Origin: Chloroflexota bacterium | GTDB taxonomy: Bacteria > Chloroflexota > Chloroflexia > Chloroheliales > Chloroheliaceae | Assembly: GCA_028287745.1 (NCBI GenBank) | Contig: JAQBPB010000090.1 | Coordinates: forward strand, 1 to 64,000 | Length of the DNA stretch: 64,000 bases | Reading direction: 5' to 3' | Shown here: one piece after another, positions 42,198 to 52,500 of the stretch | Position numbering within the stretch: the stretch's first letter is position 1 | How the letters are laid out: each line of letters starts with the position of its first letter | Translations under genes and position numbers: made by a program | Notes under the pieces: generated by a model | Databases searched by the model: none | The model's input: the letters and a program-made list of their open reading frames with translations, nothing else | Told to the model about the DNA's origin: nothing

Positions 42198-43199
42198 ATG
42201 AGCAGCCCAGGTAAGCCGGAAGTTGTGGTAATTACCGGCGCTTCGGCCGGGTTGGGCCGGGCGATTGCCCATGAATTTGCCCAACGCGGCGCCCATATCG
42301 GTTTGCTGGCACGGGGCGAGGCAAGCTTGCAAGGCGCGGCCCGTGAAATTGAAGAGGCCGGTGGCAAGGCCCTGATCTTGCCCACCGATGTAGCTGACCC
42401 TGACCAGGTGGAAGCCGCCGCCCTGGCGGTAGAAGAGCAACTCGGTCCGATTGATATCTGGATAAATAACGCCATGACTTCGGTTTTCTCGCCGTTTAAA
42501 GAGATGACCGCCCAGGAGTTCAAGCGCGTGACCGAAGTAACCTACCTGGGGGTAGTGTACGGCACCCAGGCCGCCCTGCGCCGGATGCTCCCCCGCGACC
42601 GGGGTGTGATAGTCCAGGTGGGGTCGGCCCTGGCCTACCGGGGTATTCCCCTGCAATCGGCCTATTGCGGCAGCAAACACGCCATCAAGGGCTTTACAGA
42701 ATCCCTGCGGGCCGAGCTTATACACGATAAGAGCCAGGTCCACCTGACAATGGTCCAGATGCCCGCCCTCAATACGCCCCAGTTTGGCTGGGTTAAGAGC
42801 CGCCTGCCGCACAAGGCCCAGCCGGTCCCGCCAATCTTTCAGCCGGAAGTCGGGGCCAGGGCGGTCTATTGGGCCGCTCACAATAAACGGCGCGAGCTGT
42901 TTGTCGGCGGCTCGACCACTATCGTGATACAGGGTAACAAGCTGGCGGCGGGCTTTGGAGATTGGTATCTTTCCAAAACCGGGTATAAGGGCCAGCAAAC
43001 CACCGAACCCGAAAACCCTCAACGCCCCAATAACCTGTTCGCGCCGGTTAAAGGTGATCCCGGCACTCATGGGACCTTTGATAAACAGGCCAAACCCAAA
43101 AGCCTGCAGCTCTGGGCCGCCACTCACCGGGGCCTGGTATATCTGGGCGCGGCGGCGGTGGCCGGGCTTTCAACTTTGCTAATAAGGAGAGGGAAATGA
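42198..43199 (+). CDS. SDR family oxidoreductase with a C-terminal membrane tail
   Basis: This is a 333-residue short-chain dehydrogenase. The cofactor motif is TGASAGLG, the active-site Ser is in VGSALAYRG, and Tyr and Lys are in YCGSK. A classical SDR of about 250 residues is followed by an extra region of about 80 residues and a hydrophobic last segment (GLVYLGAAAVAGLSTLLIRRGK), so the enzyme is probably tail-anchored in the membrane. ATG at 42198 has AAAGGAG 10 nt upstream. Its stop overlaps the next start by four bases. The membrane tail and the VKOR-like neighbour suggest action on a membrane-borne substrate. Confidence 0.9.
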   Translation: MSSPGKPEVVVITGASAGLGRAIAHEFAQRGAHIGLLARGEASLQGAAREIEEAGGKALILPTDVADPDQVEAAALAVEEQLGPIDIWINNAMTSVFSPFKEMTAQEFKRVTEVTYLGVVYGTQAALRRMLPRDRGVIVQVGSALAYRGIPLQSAYCGSKHAIKGFTESLRAELIHDKSQVHLTMVQMPALNTPQFGWVKSRLPHKAQPVPPIFQPEVGARAVYWAAHNKRRELFVGGSTTIVIQGNKLAAGFGDWYLSKTGYKGQQTTEPENPQRPNNLFAPVKGDPGTHGTFDKQAKPKSLQLWAATHRGLVYLGAAAVAGLSTLLIRRGK

Positions 43200-43696
43200 A
43201 ACCGGAAGAGTTAAGCCGGGAACTGAGAGGCAGCCGGGCCGGTTTTATGGCCCAACGGCGCGGTATCGCGGCCCTATCGCTGGCGGCGATTGGTTCGATG
43301 GGGCTTATTTCGCTGTACCAGTTGGGCCTGATAAAACATTTGCCCGAACCTCCCCTGCCTTTTTTTGACGCCGATAAAGTTGATGCCGCCCCGGAAGCCT
43401 ATGCCCTTTTTAACACGCCGGATGGAGTTATCGGCCTGGGCAGTTACGCCCTGACCCTGGGGTTGGCCGCAATCGGCCGCCCGGACCGGGCCGAACGCCA
43501 GCCCTGGCTTTCGCTGGCCCTGGCCGCAAAAGTCGGATTCGATACCAGCCAGGCCGCCCGGCTGACGCTCAACCAGTGGACCAAACAAAAGGCTTTTTGC
43601 TTCTGGTGCTTGCTGGCTTCCGCCGCGACCCTTTTCACTATTCCGCTGGTGGTGCCTGAAACCAAAGCCGCCCTGGGCAAGCTGTTAAAGCGGTGA
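43196..43696 (+). CDS. VKOR-like membrane protein with a single CxxC
   Basis: This is a 166-residue protein with about four spans. A FCFWCLLASAATL segment gives a CxxC motif (Cys-Phe-Trp-Cys) at the start of the last span, as in vitamin K epoxide reductase homologues; a conserved Ser/Asp loop precedes it (residues about 70-85). The N-terminal loop lacks the second Cys pair of full-length VKORs. A role in disulfide formation or quinone reduction in the membrane is inferred from the motif and topology. ATG at 43196 overlaps the SDR stop, so the two are translationally coupled. Confidence 0.65.
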   Translation: MKPEELSRELRGSRAGFMAQRRGIAALSLAAIGSMGLISLYQLGLIKHLPEPPLPFFDADKVDAAPEAYALFNTPDGVIGLGSYALTLGLAAIGRPDRAERQPWLSLALAAKVGFDTSQAARLTLNQWTKQKAFCFWCLLASAATLFTIPLVVPETKAALGKLLKR

Positions 43697-43797
43697 AACT
43701 GGAAATAATTCAAGTGCTTATTCTGGGCCGATTTTACTATTAATATTTTACAATTAATTCTGGAATACATAAGGTAACGAGAGGAGTTTAGAACATC

Positions 43798-44292
43798 ATG
43801 ACAGTAGAGGAAAAGGCTAAAACCCAACAAAGGGCCACCTATGTTACTTTGATTGGGATTTTTACCACGTTGTTAAGCCTATTTAGTTTAAAGAAAGGCC
43901 GCCAGTGGCAGCTCAAGCCGTTTGATTTAGTGTTGTTGAGCCTGGCTTCTTACCGGGCCGGACACCTGATTGCTTTTGATAAAGTCACCGAACCGCTGCG
44001 CCAGCCCTTTACTAAAGTCCAACAGGACCCCAGCGGGGCCGGTGATACGGTGGTTCCCAAGGAAGATTCCGGCGCTAAAAAGGCCCTGGGCGAACTGCTG
44101 GCCTGCCCGACCTGTGTCGGTACATGGGTAGCCGCTTTCCTGACTTACGGCCTGATGCTGGTGCCGGGTCCGACCAGGGTGCTGCTGGCTATTCTAAGCA
44201 GTACCGGCGTAGCGGAATGGCTTCATTCTTCCAATGAAGCTCTTAAATGGAACGGGCAACTGGCGCGTAACCGGGCCGGTTCCGGCTCTTAG
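43798..44292 (+). CDS. DUF1360 membrane protein
   Basis: This is a 164-residue protein. The DUF1360 pattern is FDLVLLSLASYRAGHLIAFDKVTEPLRQPF, followed by GELLACPTCVGTWVAAFLTY with its CPxCVGxW element and a last helix. It has three to four spans. The function is unknown in the family; the conserved Cys pair could bind metal or form a disulfide. ATG at 43798 has GAGAGGAG upstream. It follows the VKOR-like gene and is 16 nt ahead of GH15, so it may be part of the same transcript. Confidence 0.85.
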   Translation: MTVEEKAKTQQRATYVTLIGIFTTLLSLFSLKKGRQWQLKPFDLVLLSLASYRAGHLIAFDKVTEPLRQPFTKVQQDPSGAGDTVVPKEDSGAKKALGELLACPTCVGTWVAAFLTYGLMLVPGPTRVLLAILSSTGVAEWLHSSNEALKWNGQLARNRAGSGS

Positions 44293-44308
44293 CATATAGA
44301 GGTAGACA

Positions 44309-46207
44309 TTGAACGGGTCGTTACCTTTTATCCCTTATCCACCTATCGAAAAACACGGCGTCACCGGCGACCGGCGCAGCGCGACGCTGGTCGCCGCCGA
44401 CGGGACAATAGACTGGCTTTGCTGGCCCAATTACGACAGTCCCAACTTCTTTGGCGCTCTGTTGGATAGCACCAGGGGTGGCTTCTGGCGCTTTGGGCCG
44501 GTCCGCCCTTCCACCGGCCAGCAAAAATACCTCAATGACAGCGCTATTGTATTAACGATCTGGGAAAGCTCCGAAGGCCGCCTGGAACTGGCCGATTTTA
44601 TGCCCTGGCCCCAGGACCAGCGGGAAAGCAACCTGGTGGACCGCCGGGCGGTTATCCGGCGGCTAAAATGTACCAGCGGCAGCTTCGAGGTGGCCTTTGA
44701 GTGCGCGCCGCGCCTGGATTTTGAGCAGCCTCCCCAGGCCAGGCCGGTTGAGCGGGGTTACCGCCTGGACTTTGACAGCCACTACCTGACCCTATGGGCC
44801 ACTTTCCCCCTTGAAAACGGTACCGACCGGGTTAACAGCACCTTCCAGCTAAAAGAAGGCGACGAAGCCTGGGTGGTTATGGCCCTGGATGAAGACCCGG
44901 CCTTATGGAACCTGCCCGCCGCCCGGGGCGCTTTTGAAAGCACCCGCGAGTACTGGCATACCTGGGTTAAGAACCTGGTCTATACCGGCCCGCGCGGTAA
45001 CGTCGTTCGCCGTTCGGCCATGACTTTGCACCTGCTGAGTTATGCCCCCACCGGCGCGTCAGTTGCTGCGCCGACTACTTCCTTACCGGAAAGACTGGGT
45101 GGTGACCGCAATTATGATTACCGCTTTGCCTGGGTGCGCGATGCCTCCCTGTCCCTTTCCATCCTGTCCCTGCTGGGAAAGACCCAGGCTTCCTGGCGTT
45201 ACCTGGAATGGCTCTCCGGCGTTTCTTCCTCCACCGATGCCCCTATCCAGGTGGTTTATAAGATTGAAGGATCTACCGAACTTGACCAGAAAGCATTGAC
45301 CGGCGTGGCCGGGTATCGCCAATCCAGTCCGGTCCTGGTCGGCAACCGGGCCTATAAACAGCGCCAGCTTGACTCCTTCGGTTACCTGGTGGAATGTTGC
45401 CTGACCTACGTTGAGCAGGGTTGTTCCTGGGAAGAAAAATACTGGCAAATGATCCTCCGGGTGGTCAACTACGTGCTGGAAAACTGGCAAGAACCCGACA
45501 ACGGCATCTGGGAATTGCCGCACCAGGACCACTATGTCAGCAGCAAAGTGATGAGCTGGGTCGCCCTGGACCGGGCGGTTAAACTGGCTAAAAAGACCGG
45601 CCACAAGAAAGAAATCGACGGCTGGCAAGAGACGGCCGACCGCATCCACGCCGAGGTGATGGAACGTGGCTGGAGTGAAAAGCTGCAATCATTCCGGCAG
45701 TGCTATGACCGGGATAACCTTGACTCCTCGGTTTTACTGATCCCGGTTATGGAATTCTTGCCCGGGGACCACCCCAGGGTCGTGGCAACCCTGGAACGGC
45801 TTGAAGCCTCCCTTATGATAGATGGGTTTGTCTATCGCTTCGACCCGGCCCAGACCCCCGGCCATGACCCCCTAACCGTCGGCGAGTTTGAAGGGGCTTT
45901 CCTGCCCTGCACTTTCTGGATGGCTAACGCCTATGCCCGGGCCGGTAAGCTTAAAGAAGCCGAAGCAATCCTGGTTAAAACTGAAGAAATGGCCGGGGAG
46001 TTGGGCCTCCTGGCCGAAGAATTTGACCCCCGGAACGGTAGCTTCCTGGGCAATACCCCCATGATCTTCTGTCACGCCGAGTATTTAGGGGCCGTTATGA
46101 CCCTGGCGAGCCAGAGAAAGCTTGATCGCGCCCGGATGCTGGTCGGCCAGACTATCCAGCGGGTCGGCAAACTGGTCGGTTTGGACGAACCGGCCAGGCA
46201 GGAATAA
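44309..46207 (+). CDS. Glycoside hydrolase family 15 protein (glucoamylase/trehalase-like)
   Basis: This is a 632-residue cytosolic GH15 enzyme. The N-terminal beta-sandwich begins PIEKHGVTGDRRSATLVAADGTIDWLCWPNYDSP, the (alpha/alpha)6 barrel contains DYRFAWVRDASLSLSI, and a catalytic Glu lies in the C-terminal LLAEEFDPRNGSFLGNTP segment. There is no signal peptide. Bacterial proteins of this branch cleave alpha-linked glucose, commonly trehalose or maltodextrin. TTG at 44309 has GAGGT 6 nt upstream. Confidence 0.95.
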   Translation: MNGSLPFIPYPPIEKHGVTGDRRSATLVAADGTIDWLCWPNYDSPNFFGALLDSTRGGFWRFGPVRPSTGQQKYLNDSAIVLTIWESSEGRLELADFMPWPQDQRESNLVDRRAVIRRLKCTSGSFEVAFECAPRLDFEQPPQARPVERGYRLDFDSHYLTLWATFPLENGTDRVNSTFQLKEGDEAWVVMALDEDPALWNLPAARGAFESTREYWHTWVKNLVYTGPRGNVVRRSAMTLHLLSYAPTGASVAAPTTSLPERLGGDRNYDYRFAWVRDASLSLSILSLLGKTQASWRYLEWLSGVSSSTDAPIQVVYKIEGSTELDQKALTGVAGYRQSSPVLVGNRAYKQRQLDSFGYLVECCLTYVEQGCSWEEKYWQMILRVVNYVLENWQEPDNGIWELPHQDHYVSSKVMSWVALDRAVKLAKKTGHKKEIDGWQETADRIHAEVMERGWSEKLQSFRQCYDRDNLDSSVLLIPVMEFLPGDHPRVVATLERLEASLMIDGFVYRFDPAQTPGHDPLTVGEFEGAFLPCTFWMANAYARAGKLKEAEAILVKTEEMAGELGLLAEEFDPRNGSFLGNTPMIFCHAEYLGAVMTLASQRKLDRARMLVGQTIQRVGKLVGLDEPARQE

Positions 46208-46267
46208 TCCCTCCCTGGTTTGAACTTGTAGTAATTAAAACAGAATAGAAAAGAAAGGATAGTGAAT

Positions 46268-47650
46268 GTGGCTGATCATAGCTACGATCTGCTTGTAATT
46301 GGCGGTGGTCCGGCGGGTAGTTCAGCCGTAGATAATTTGAAAGCCCAGGGGCATAAACTGGCCCTGGTAGAAAAGGATAAACTGGGAGGGACCTGCCTTA
46401 ATTACGGTTGCGACCCGACCAAGACCCTGTTGTACATTGCTTCCCAGATGCAAAAAGCCCGGCAGGCCAACCGCCTGGGCCTGGAAATTCCTCATACCGG
46501 CTTCGATTGGGGCGCGGTCCAGGGCCGGGTCCAGAAGGTATTGGAGCAGCTGCGCGGCGGCTCACCAGAAGAAGCGGATAAAGGCTTCGAAGGGGCCAGC
46601 CTCTACAAAGGCCCGGCCCGGTTTGTAGCGCCCCACGAAATTGAGGTAAACGGCCAGCGGCTTCGGGCCGAGCGAGTAATTATTGCCAGCGGTACTTCCC
46701 CGGCCGTCCCGCCTATCGAGGGTTTGGCCGAAGCCGGTTTTATTACCAATGTCGAAGCCGTTTCTCTGGAAACCCTGCCGAAAAGATTGGCGGTATTGGG
46801 CGGCGGGCCGATTGGCATGGAATTCGCCCAGGTGTTCCGCCAGTTTGGGGTAGAAGTTACCGTCCTGGAGAAAGCCCCTCACCTGCTGGATACCGAGGAC
46901 CGCGAAATGGCCGGTGCCCTGGTAAGTCTGTTAACCAGGGCTGGCATCAGCTTTAAGACCGGTGTGGAGCTTACCTGTGTAAGGCGAGAGGACTCCGGCA
47001 AACGGCTGACCATTCAGCATGACGACGGACGCCAGGCCGAACTGGTGGTAGATGAAATCCTGGTGGCAATTGGCCGGAAGCCCGACCTGGAAGGTTTGAA
47101 CCTGGTTGCAGCCGGGGTTGAAACCACCGAAAAAGGTATCAAGGTTGATAAGAATTTGCGCACAACCGCGCCTCACATCTGGGCGGCCGGGGATATTGCC
47201 AGCAAGTACCAGTTTACTCATATCGCCAGTGCCCAGGGCAAGTTAGCCGCCCGGAATGCCTTCGCGGCCGCGCCGGAGCTTTTTGACGACAGCCTCATTC
47301 CCTGGGGCGTCTATACCTACCCCAGCCTGGGGCACGTGGGCCGGACCGAGGAAGAACTTCGTGAAGAGGGCCAGTCCTACCGGGTAGTCCGCCATCCGTT
47401 TAAGGAAGTGGTGCGAGCCGTCACCGATAACCAGACCGAAGGCATGGTCAAATTACTGGCTGCCCCGGACGGCCGGATTTTAGGCGGTCACATCCTGGCC
47501 GACCAGGCGGGTGACCTTTTAGCCCCGGTAGTGCTGGCGATGAAAGCCGGACTAAAGGTCAAAGTTCTGGCCGAAACTATCCAGCCCTACCCGACCCTGG
47601 CTGAAGCAGTCGTGCAGGCGGCTGCTAAACTTCAAAAGCTGCTCTCATAG
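46268..47650 (+). CDS. FAD-dependent disulfide oxidoreductase (dihydrolipoamide dehydrogenase/MerA-like)
   Basis: This is a 460-residue class I flavin disulfide reductase. The FAD site is VIGGGPAGSSA, the redox pair is in GGTCLNYGCDPTK, and the NAD(P) site is VLGGGPIGMEFAQVF. The end reads QPYPTLAEAV: Tyr replaces the His of lipoamide dehydrogenases (HPTLSE), so the enzyme is unlikely to be the E3 subunit of a keto-acid complex. The NMDK cysteines of mercuric reductase are absent too. GTG at 46268 has AAAGGA 8 nt upstream and is preferred over GTG 46262. Confidence 0.9.
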   Translation: MADHSYDLLVIGGGPAGSSAVDNLKAQGHKLALVEKDKLGGTCLNYGCDPTKTLLYIASQMQKARQANRLGLEIPHTGFDWGAVQGRVQKVLEQLRGGSPEEADKGFEGASLYKGPARFVAPHEIEVNGQRLRAERVIIASGTSPAVPPIEGLAEAGFITNVEAVSLETLPKRLAVLGGGPIGMEFAQVFRQFGVEVTVLEKAPHLLDTEDREMAGALVSLLTRAGISFKTGVELTCVRREDSGKRLTIQHDDGRQAELVVDEILVAIGRKPDLEGLNLVAAGVETTEKGIKVDKNLRTTAPHIWAAGDIASKYQFTHIASAQGKLAARNAFAAAPELFDDSLIPWGVYTYPSLGHVGRTEEELREEGQSYRVVRHPFKEVVRAVTDNQTEGMVKLLAAPDGRILGGHILADQAGDLLAPVVLAMKAGLKVKVLAETIQPYPTLAEAVVQAAAKLQKLLS

Positions 47651-47657
47651 CTCTATA

Positions 47658-47704
47658 AAAGAAACCGGGCAGCTCACCTTTAACGGTAAGCTGCCCGGTT
47701 TCTT
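47658..47704. terminator. Bidirectional terminator
   Basis: A 16-bp stem (about 47658-47674 with 47689-47704) carries AAAGAAA on one arm and TTTCTT on the other. It stands between convergent genes ending at 47650 and 47719. Confidence 0.88.
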
Positions 47705-47718
47705 ATCCGGATAAACAG

Positions 47719-49443
47719 TTAGAACAAACTGAGAAGGAGGCCGACCGGTTTGGTGGCCTGGTTCCAGTCAGTGACCTTCCCGACCGTAGAGGCAAAGTAC
47801 ACGCAGACCAGTACGCTAATCGCCGCTATTCTCAGCCAGAAGCTCAACTCGAAATGGCCGAAAAGGGAGCGGGCATGGCGCTTGTCGGCTGCCCGGTGGA
47901 CCGCAGAAGTGCCAAAAGGGGCCAGCGAGGCGGCCAGGAAAATCGCGAAACCGGCGCTCGCCAGGTATAACGGCCCCTTGCTCATTCCCTGCAAGATGAA
48001 AGGCAGCAGGAATGCCGCTGTCCACAGCACCCCATAACCGGCGGCCCGTAAACCCCAGTAAGGCGGGCGCAGTTCTCCCTGGTTAGCTGCTTCGAGGTCG
48101 GTTTTGGTATCTTCGCCAACCAGCGGAGGCGGGTTTTCAACCGTTTCCGGACTGTGGCCGTTGGGTTCCGGCTCAATCGCGGCTACCGGCTCTTCGTCCA
48201 GGAACCTGGCCGGGACCGGTTGCAGGTATTCGGCACTCTCAATAGGCGGGTTTATCGCCTGTTCTTCCTCCGGCACACTCCGGGCCGGTTGGAGGCTCTG
48301 CGGGTCGTCCAGTTCATCCTCGTCCTCGTAGGCCGACTTCTGCTGCTGGGCCATAGTTACCTGGGCGGCCCGGAGCGCCTCTAACCGGCCCGGATTATTT
48401 AACTGCCAGGCTTCCCATTCCTGAACACCGGTCAGGCACAAAAAGGCTATTAAAGCGGCGATTACGATCAGGCCGTCGGTACCGCCCAGGCTGAAGGGTT
48501 GGGCCAGTTCGCGCAAGTTGCTCCGCAAGAACTCAGGCAGGTTGCTGCCCGGGTTCGCCCCCGGCAAATAGGCGCTTAATCCACCCAGGAAAACCATGTT
48601 GATTACCAGGTACATTGCCATTAAAACCAGGTAGGGCGTGTAATAGGCTAAAAGGCTGCTGGCCGTAGTGCCTTCCCGGTCACTTTCGGCTTCAAGGCGG
48701 TTCTGCTGGCTGCGCAGCCGGTCAACCCCGCCCGTAATGAAGTCAAAGGCCAGCAGGGCCAGAGGCAGGGCGATCGCTTCTTGTTTACATAACAAAGCCA
48801 CCCCGTAAAAACCAATCGAAAGATAGTAATACCGGTTATGCAAGCGGGTGGTGTCGCTAAGCCGGGTTTCGTCCTGGTCGAGAGCCGGATGAGCGGTGAA
48901 AATCTGCCGGGCATACAGGAAAGTTACGGCAGAGGCCAGGCAAAAGACCGCCGCTAACAGGTTAGCCTGGCCGCTAATCTGGCCGACTACCGGGACGTGA
49001 ACCGGAAAAGCTGCAAAAAACAACCCGGCGCACAGGGCCACGGCCGGTCGCCGGGTCAGCCGCCAGGCTAACAGCCAGACCAGCACCGCGCAAGCGGTAT
49101 GCAGCAGGGCCGAAACAAGGTGCCAGCCATAAGCCGTATTATGGAAAAGTTGGAATTCCACCCAGAAGAAGAAGCGCGGCAGCGGCGCGTAATAGCGCCC
49201 TTCCAGGCCCCAATCACGGGTGAAGTAGCCCAGCGGCCCGGCCGAATTGTTGGTGACCAGCTGGCTGATCAGGGTGAAGTCATCCCCCTGGAAAAATCCG
49301 AAACGGGTCAGCGCAAACAGCAAACCCGCTACCCCGCCTACTACTATCCCGGCCAACCACCAGTACCGGCCCGCCTCACTCTGCGGCACATATTCCGGTG
49401 ACCGGTTGGCCTCAATCCCCACAAATCTATTAGTATTAAGCAA
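47719..49443 (-). CDS. GT-C-like polytopic membrane protein (putative glycosyltransferase)
   Basis: This is a 574-residue protein with about eleven spans. After the first span a QGDDFTLIS segment supplies the acidic pair expected for GT-C enzymes on the outer membrane loop; YFTRDWGLEGRYYAPLPRF follows. A hydrophilic Glu/Pro-rich loop of about 100 residues (roughly 375-475) splits the spans. I see no signature of a named family. By topology it is probably a glycosyl- or mannosyltransferase that uses lipid-linked sugars, as in the neighbouring Agl23-like genes. TTG at 49443 has AGGAG 4 nt upstream. Confidence 0.72.
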   Translation of the reverse strand: MLNTNRFVGIEANRSPEYVPQSEAGRYWWLAGIVVGGVAGLLFALTRFGFFQGDDFTLISQLVTNNSAGPLGYFTRDWGLEGRYYAPLPRFFFWVEFQLFHNTAYGWHLVSALLHTACAVLVWLLAWRLTRRPAVALCAGLFFAAFPVHVPVVGQISGQANLLAAVFCLASAVTFLYARQIFTAHPALDQDETRLSDTTRLHNRYYYLSIGFYGVALLCKQEAIALPLALLAFDFITGGVDRLRSQQNRLEAESDREGTTASSLLAYYTPYLVLMAMYLVINMVFLGGLSAYLPGANPGSNLPEFLRSNLRELAQPFSLGGTDGLIVIAALIAFLCLTGVQEWEAWQLNNPGRLEALRAAQVTMAQQQKSAYEDEDELDDPQSLQPARSVPEEEQAINPPIESAEYLQPVPARFLDEEPVAAIEPEPNGHSPETVENPPPLVGEDTKTDLEAANQGELRPPYWGLRAAGYGVLWTAAFLLPFILQGMSKGPLYLASAGFAIFLAASLAPFGTSAVHRAADKRHARSLFGHFELSFWLRIAAISVLVCVYFASTVGKVTDWNQATKPVGLLLSLF

Positions 49444-49512
49444 AATGCTCCTATAACCCCAAAAGTTATTTTAAAGGATAGCTCATCATAAGCTTCCCAG
49501 GACCATGCGCGT

Positions 49513-52500
49513 CTACGGCTTGAATTTTACTATACTATTGCGGGTAGCGTCTGCAATGTACAGTGTGCCGTCCGTACTGAATGTTAGCCCGACCGGGTTA
49601 AGCACGTTCAGACCGCTGGCGGCATTATAGGTGCTGACCAGTGTACCTGCCTTATCGAAATGCAGCACCGCGCCGTTGGGCGGGTCCGAAACCCACAGGT
49701 CACCCGCCGGGTCGAATGCCAGGTAGGGTTCGCTCAGGACGGCTTCTTTCCAGGTCGGTACGGCTATTTCCCTGATATATGTGCCCTGGGTATCCAGCAC
49801 CTGGACCCGCTTGTTGCGCATATCGGCCACATACAGGTTGCGATCCGGCCCGATTGCCAGGCCGATTGGTTCATTAAACTGAACCTGGCCGGTACCGGTC
49901 GAACCAAACTGCCGTTTGAACTGGCCCTGCTTATCGTAAACCACTACCCGGCGGTTGCCCGTATCGGTGATATAGAGTTCGCCGGTAGCGGCCCCAAAGG
50001 CAATCGAGCGCGGCCCGTAGAACCCGGTCGGGAACTGGCTGGAGATGTCCGGATTGCCCTGGGTATCCTTGCCGCTGCCCCATTTCAGCAGGAACTTACC
50101 GTCCTTATCAAATTTCTGGATGCGGTAGCCCCAGGTATCGGCCACATAAATGTTACCCTCATCGTCGGTAGTAATGCCGCCCGGCCCGCTCTGGAACTGG
50201 GCCAGAGTGAACTGCCCGTCTCCCGTGCCAATGCTGCCGAATTTCGAGAGGAATTTGCCGGTCGAGTCGAACCGCTGGACCCGCCCGTTAAGGCTATCCA
50301 GTACCAGGATATCCCCGTTCGAGGCAATTGTCACATTGCGCGGTGTCCGGTACTGCCCGTCCCGGTTTCCGGCCTGGGTCGAAGACGTCAGGTCGAAGGA
50401 AGTCTGCCCGGCGGTCCCAGGGTCGGTGACCGTGCCGGTCGGGCTGGTGCCGTTGGTAAGAGCAAAATCAGGGTAAACATCATTGCGGACGTACGCCACC
50501 ATATCAAAGGATTGAAGCGGTTGCGCTAACTCGCGGAACATAATATACCGCCAGAGGTGCCCGGCATGCGGCTGCTGGGTCAGGCTTCGCCACATCAGGT
50601 CCCAGCGCGTATTAATAATATCCTTCTTGGCAATTCTCTCTTCTCGCGGGTCGTCCGGCGGGTCAAAGCCCAGGGCCCCGTAGCCCGTATCATCTTCGGG
50701 GAAGTGCCAGCGGAAGCGGAAGCGCTGGGCGGTGTACTGCCCCTGCAACTGCTGCTGGAGTTTAATGTTATTACTTTCATCGGCTGATACCAGCACCACC
50801 ACAAAGTTATTGCCCCGGGTATCGGTCAGCCGGTCAATTGCATTAGGGTTATTGGCATCGGTATTAATCGCCAGTTGGGTAACATTGGTAAAGTCCCGGA
50901 AATACCAGGCCAGCGGCCAGGCCACTTCGGTACTCATAAAGACCGGCAAGCCCTTGCTGTTGGACGGGTCGGGGTATATCGCCGGCGCCTGTCCGGGCTG
51001 GGTTTGCGGCGGGACTATTTTATAAATATCGCGCAAATCGCGGCTCAACCGGTCCAGTCGGGCTACAAAAAGCGGCACTTCCGGTGTGGTCTGGGTGTAA
51101 ATCATCGGCTCGATAGCCGTGTCCGGGTGTTCGAAGTTGAGGGCGATACTGCTCTTAAAGCAGTAAGCTATCAGGATAATTCCGAAAATAATACCGATAG
51201 CGGCCCGCGCCACTCGCCCTTCCAGCCGGTTATTTTTCCATAACCACAGGCTCACGCCAAACAGAGTCAGGCCAAGCAGGCCCACCAGGACCATCTGGGC
51301 AATCGTCAGGGTCTGGTCGGCGGTGGTCGCGGCCCGGCCAAACCCGGCGTTATCCTGGCCCACCCTGGGGAAATTTATCGCCATACCGATCAGAACCAGG
51401 GTCGAGATGAACATCAGGCTAAACAGGCCGCCGAAGAGCAGCCCTTCCTTCCAGCTAAGCAGGCGCTTCCAGTTGACCGACCGTAAATAGTCGTTCAGGA
51501 AAGCGGCGGTCGCCATGCTGGCCGGGAGAGTTATTTGCATATTCAGCCAGGGAATCTTCTCACCGGCAATTGAATACATCATCAGGGCCAGGAAGGTCCA
51601 CCAGAAAGTCAGGCCGATAAAGACGCCTTTGACCGTAAAGACAAAGCGGCCGCGCCGGGCGGTACGCCGGAAAAAGACCACCGGGAAATAGATCAGGGCG
51701 ATAAAGGTGCAGACTACCGCAAAGGTTTCGTACAGCAGCATCAGCATTGGGTAGTAGAACCAGGGCTCATCCAGGCGGCGCTTGCCGTGCTGTTCCAGCC
51801 AGTATTCAATACCCCGGTAGAAACCGTCGGCCAGGCGTTCCGGCGCAAAGAAGAAATTGCTGAAAATCAGGACATATATAATGCCAAAACCCAGCAGCAA
51901 AGCAGCAATTGACCAGGGATTGCGGGCCGATTTCAACAGGGTCCGGAAGACCGCCGAGCCTCGCACTGCCTGGTCAGGGATACGCTGGGCCATCGAAACA
52001 AACCACCCGGCAACAAACCCGATGATAACCGCCAGGACCGCTCCGCCCAGGACGTAGCCCAGCCACTTATCCACCAGGCCAACCAGGGGCAGCACTACTT
52101 TAGGCAACTGGCTGCGGTCGGCCACCATAATAAAGCGCAGGCTGATCAGGGCGGCCAGCGTGAAGACTGCCAGGGCCGATACGCCAAAGCCCATACGCCC
52201 TTTTCGGGTGTAAATCAGCAATCCGCGTTCTTTTACCCACCCGACCAGCGCCCCGGCCAGCAGGGAAACTATCACGATAACGACAAGTTGCGGCACTATC
52301 GAAGGCCATTTCAGGGCAAAATAGCTGACCTGGTTAAACCCGCTAAAGCCGTCACTTACTTCTTTATTCAAAACGGCATTGGATGTGCCGGAAACCTGGA
52401 GGTTCAGGGCTGTCAGGTACGCCGCCGGGGACTTTCCGCGCAGGAAAAGCACGGTCGCCGCCGCTGCCAGGGCCACGAAGATACCCAGGGCAGTAAAACG

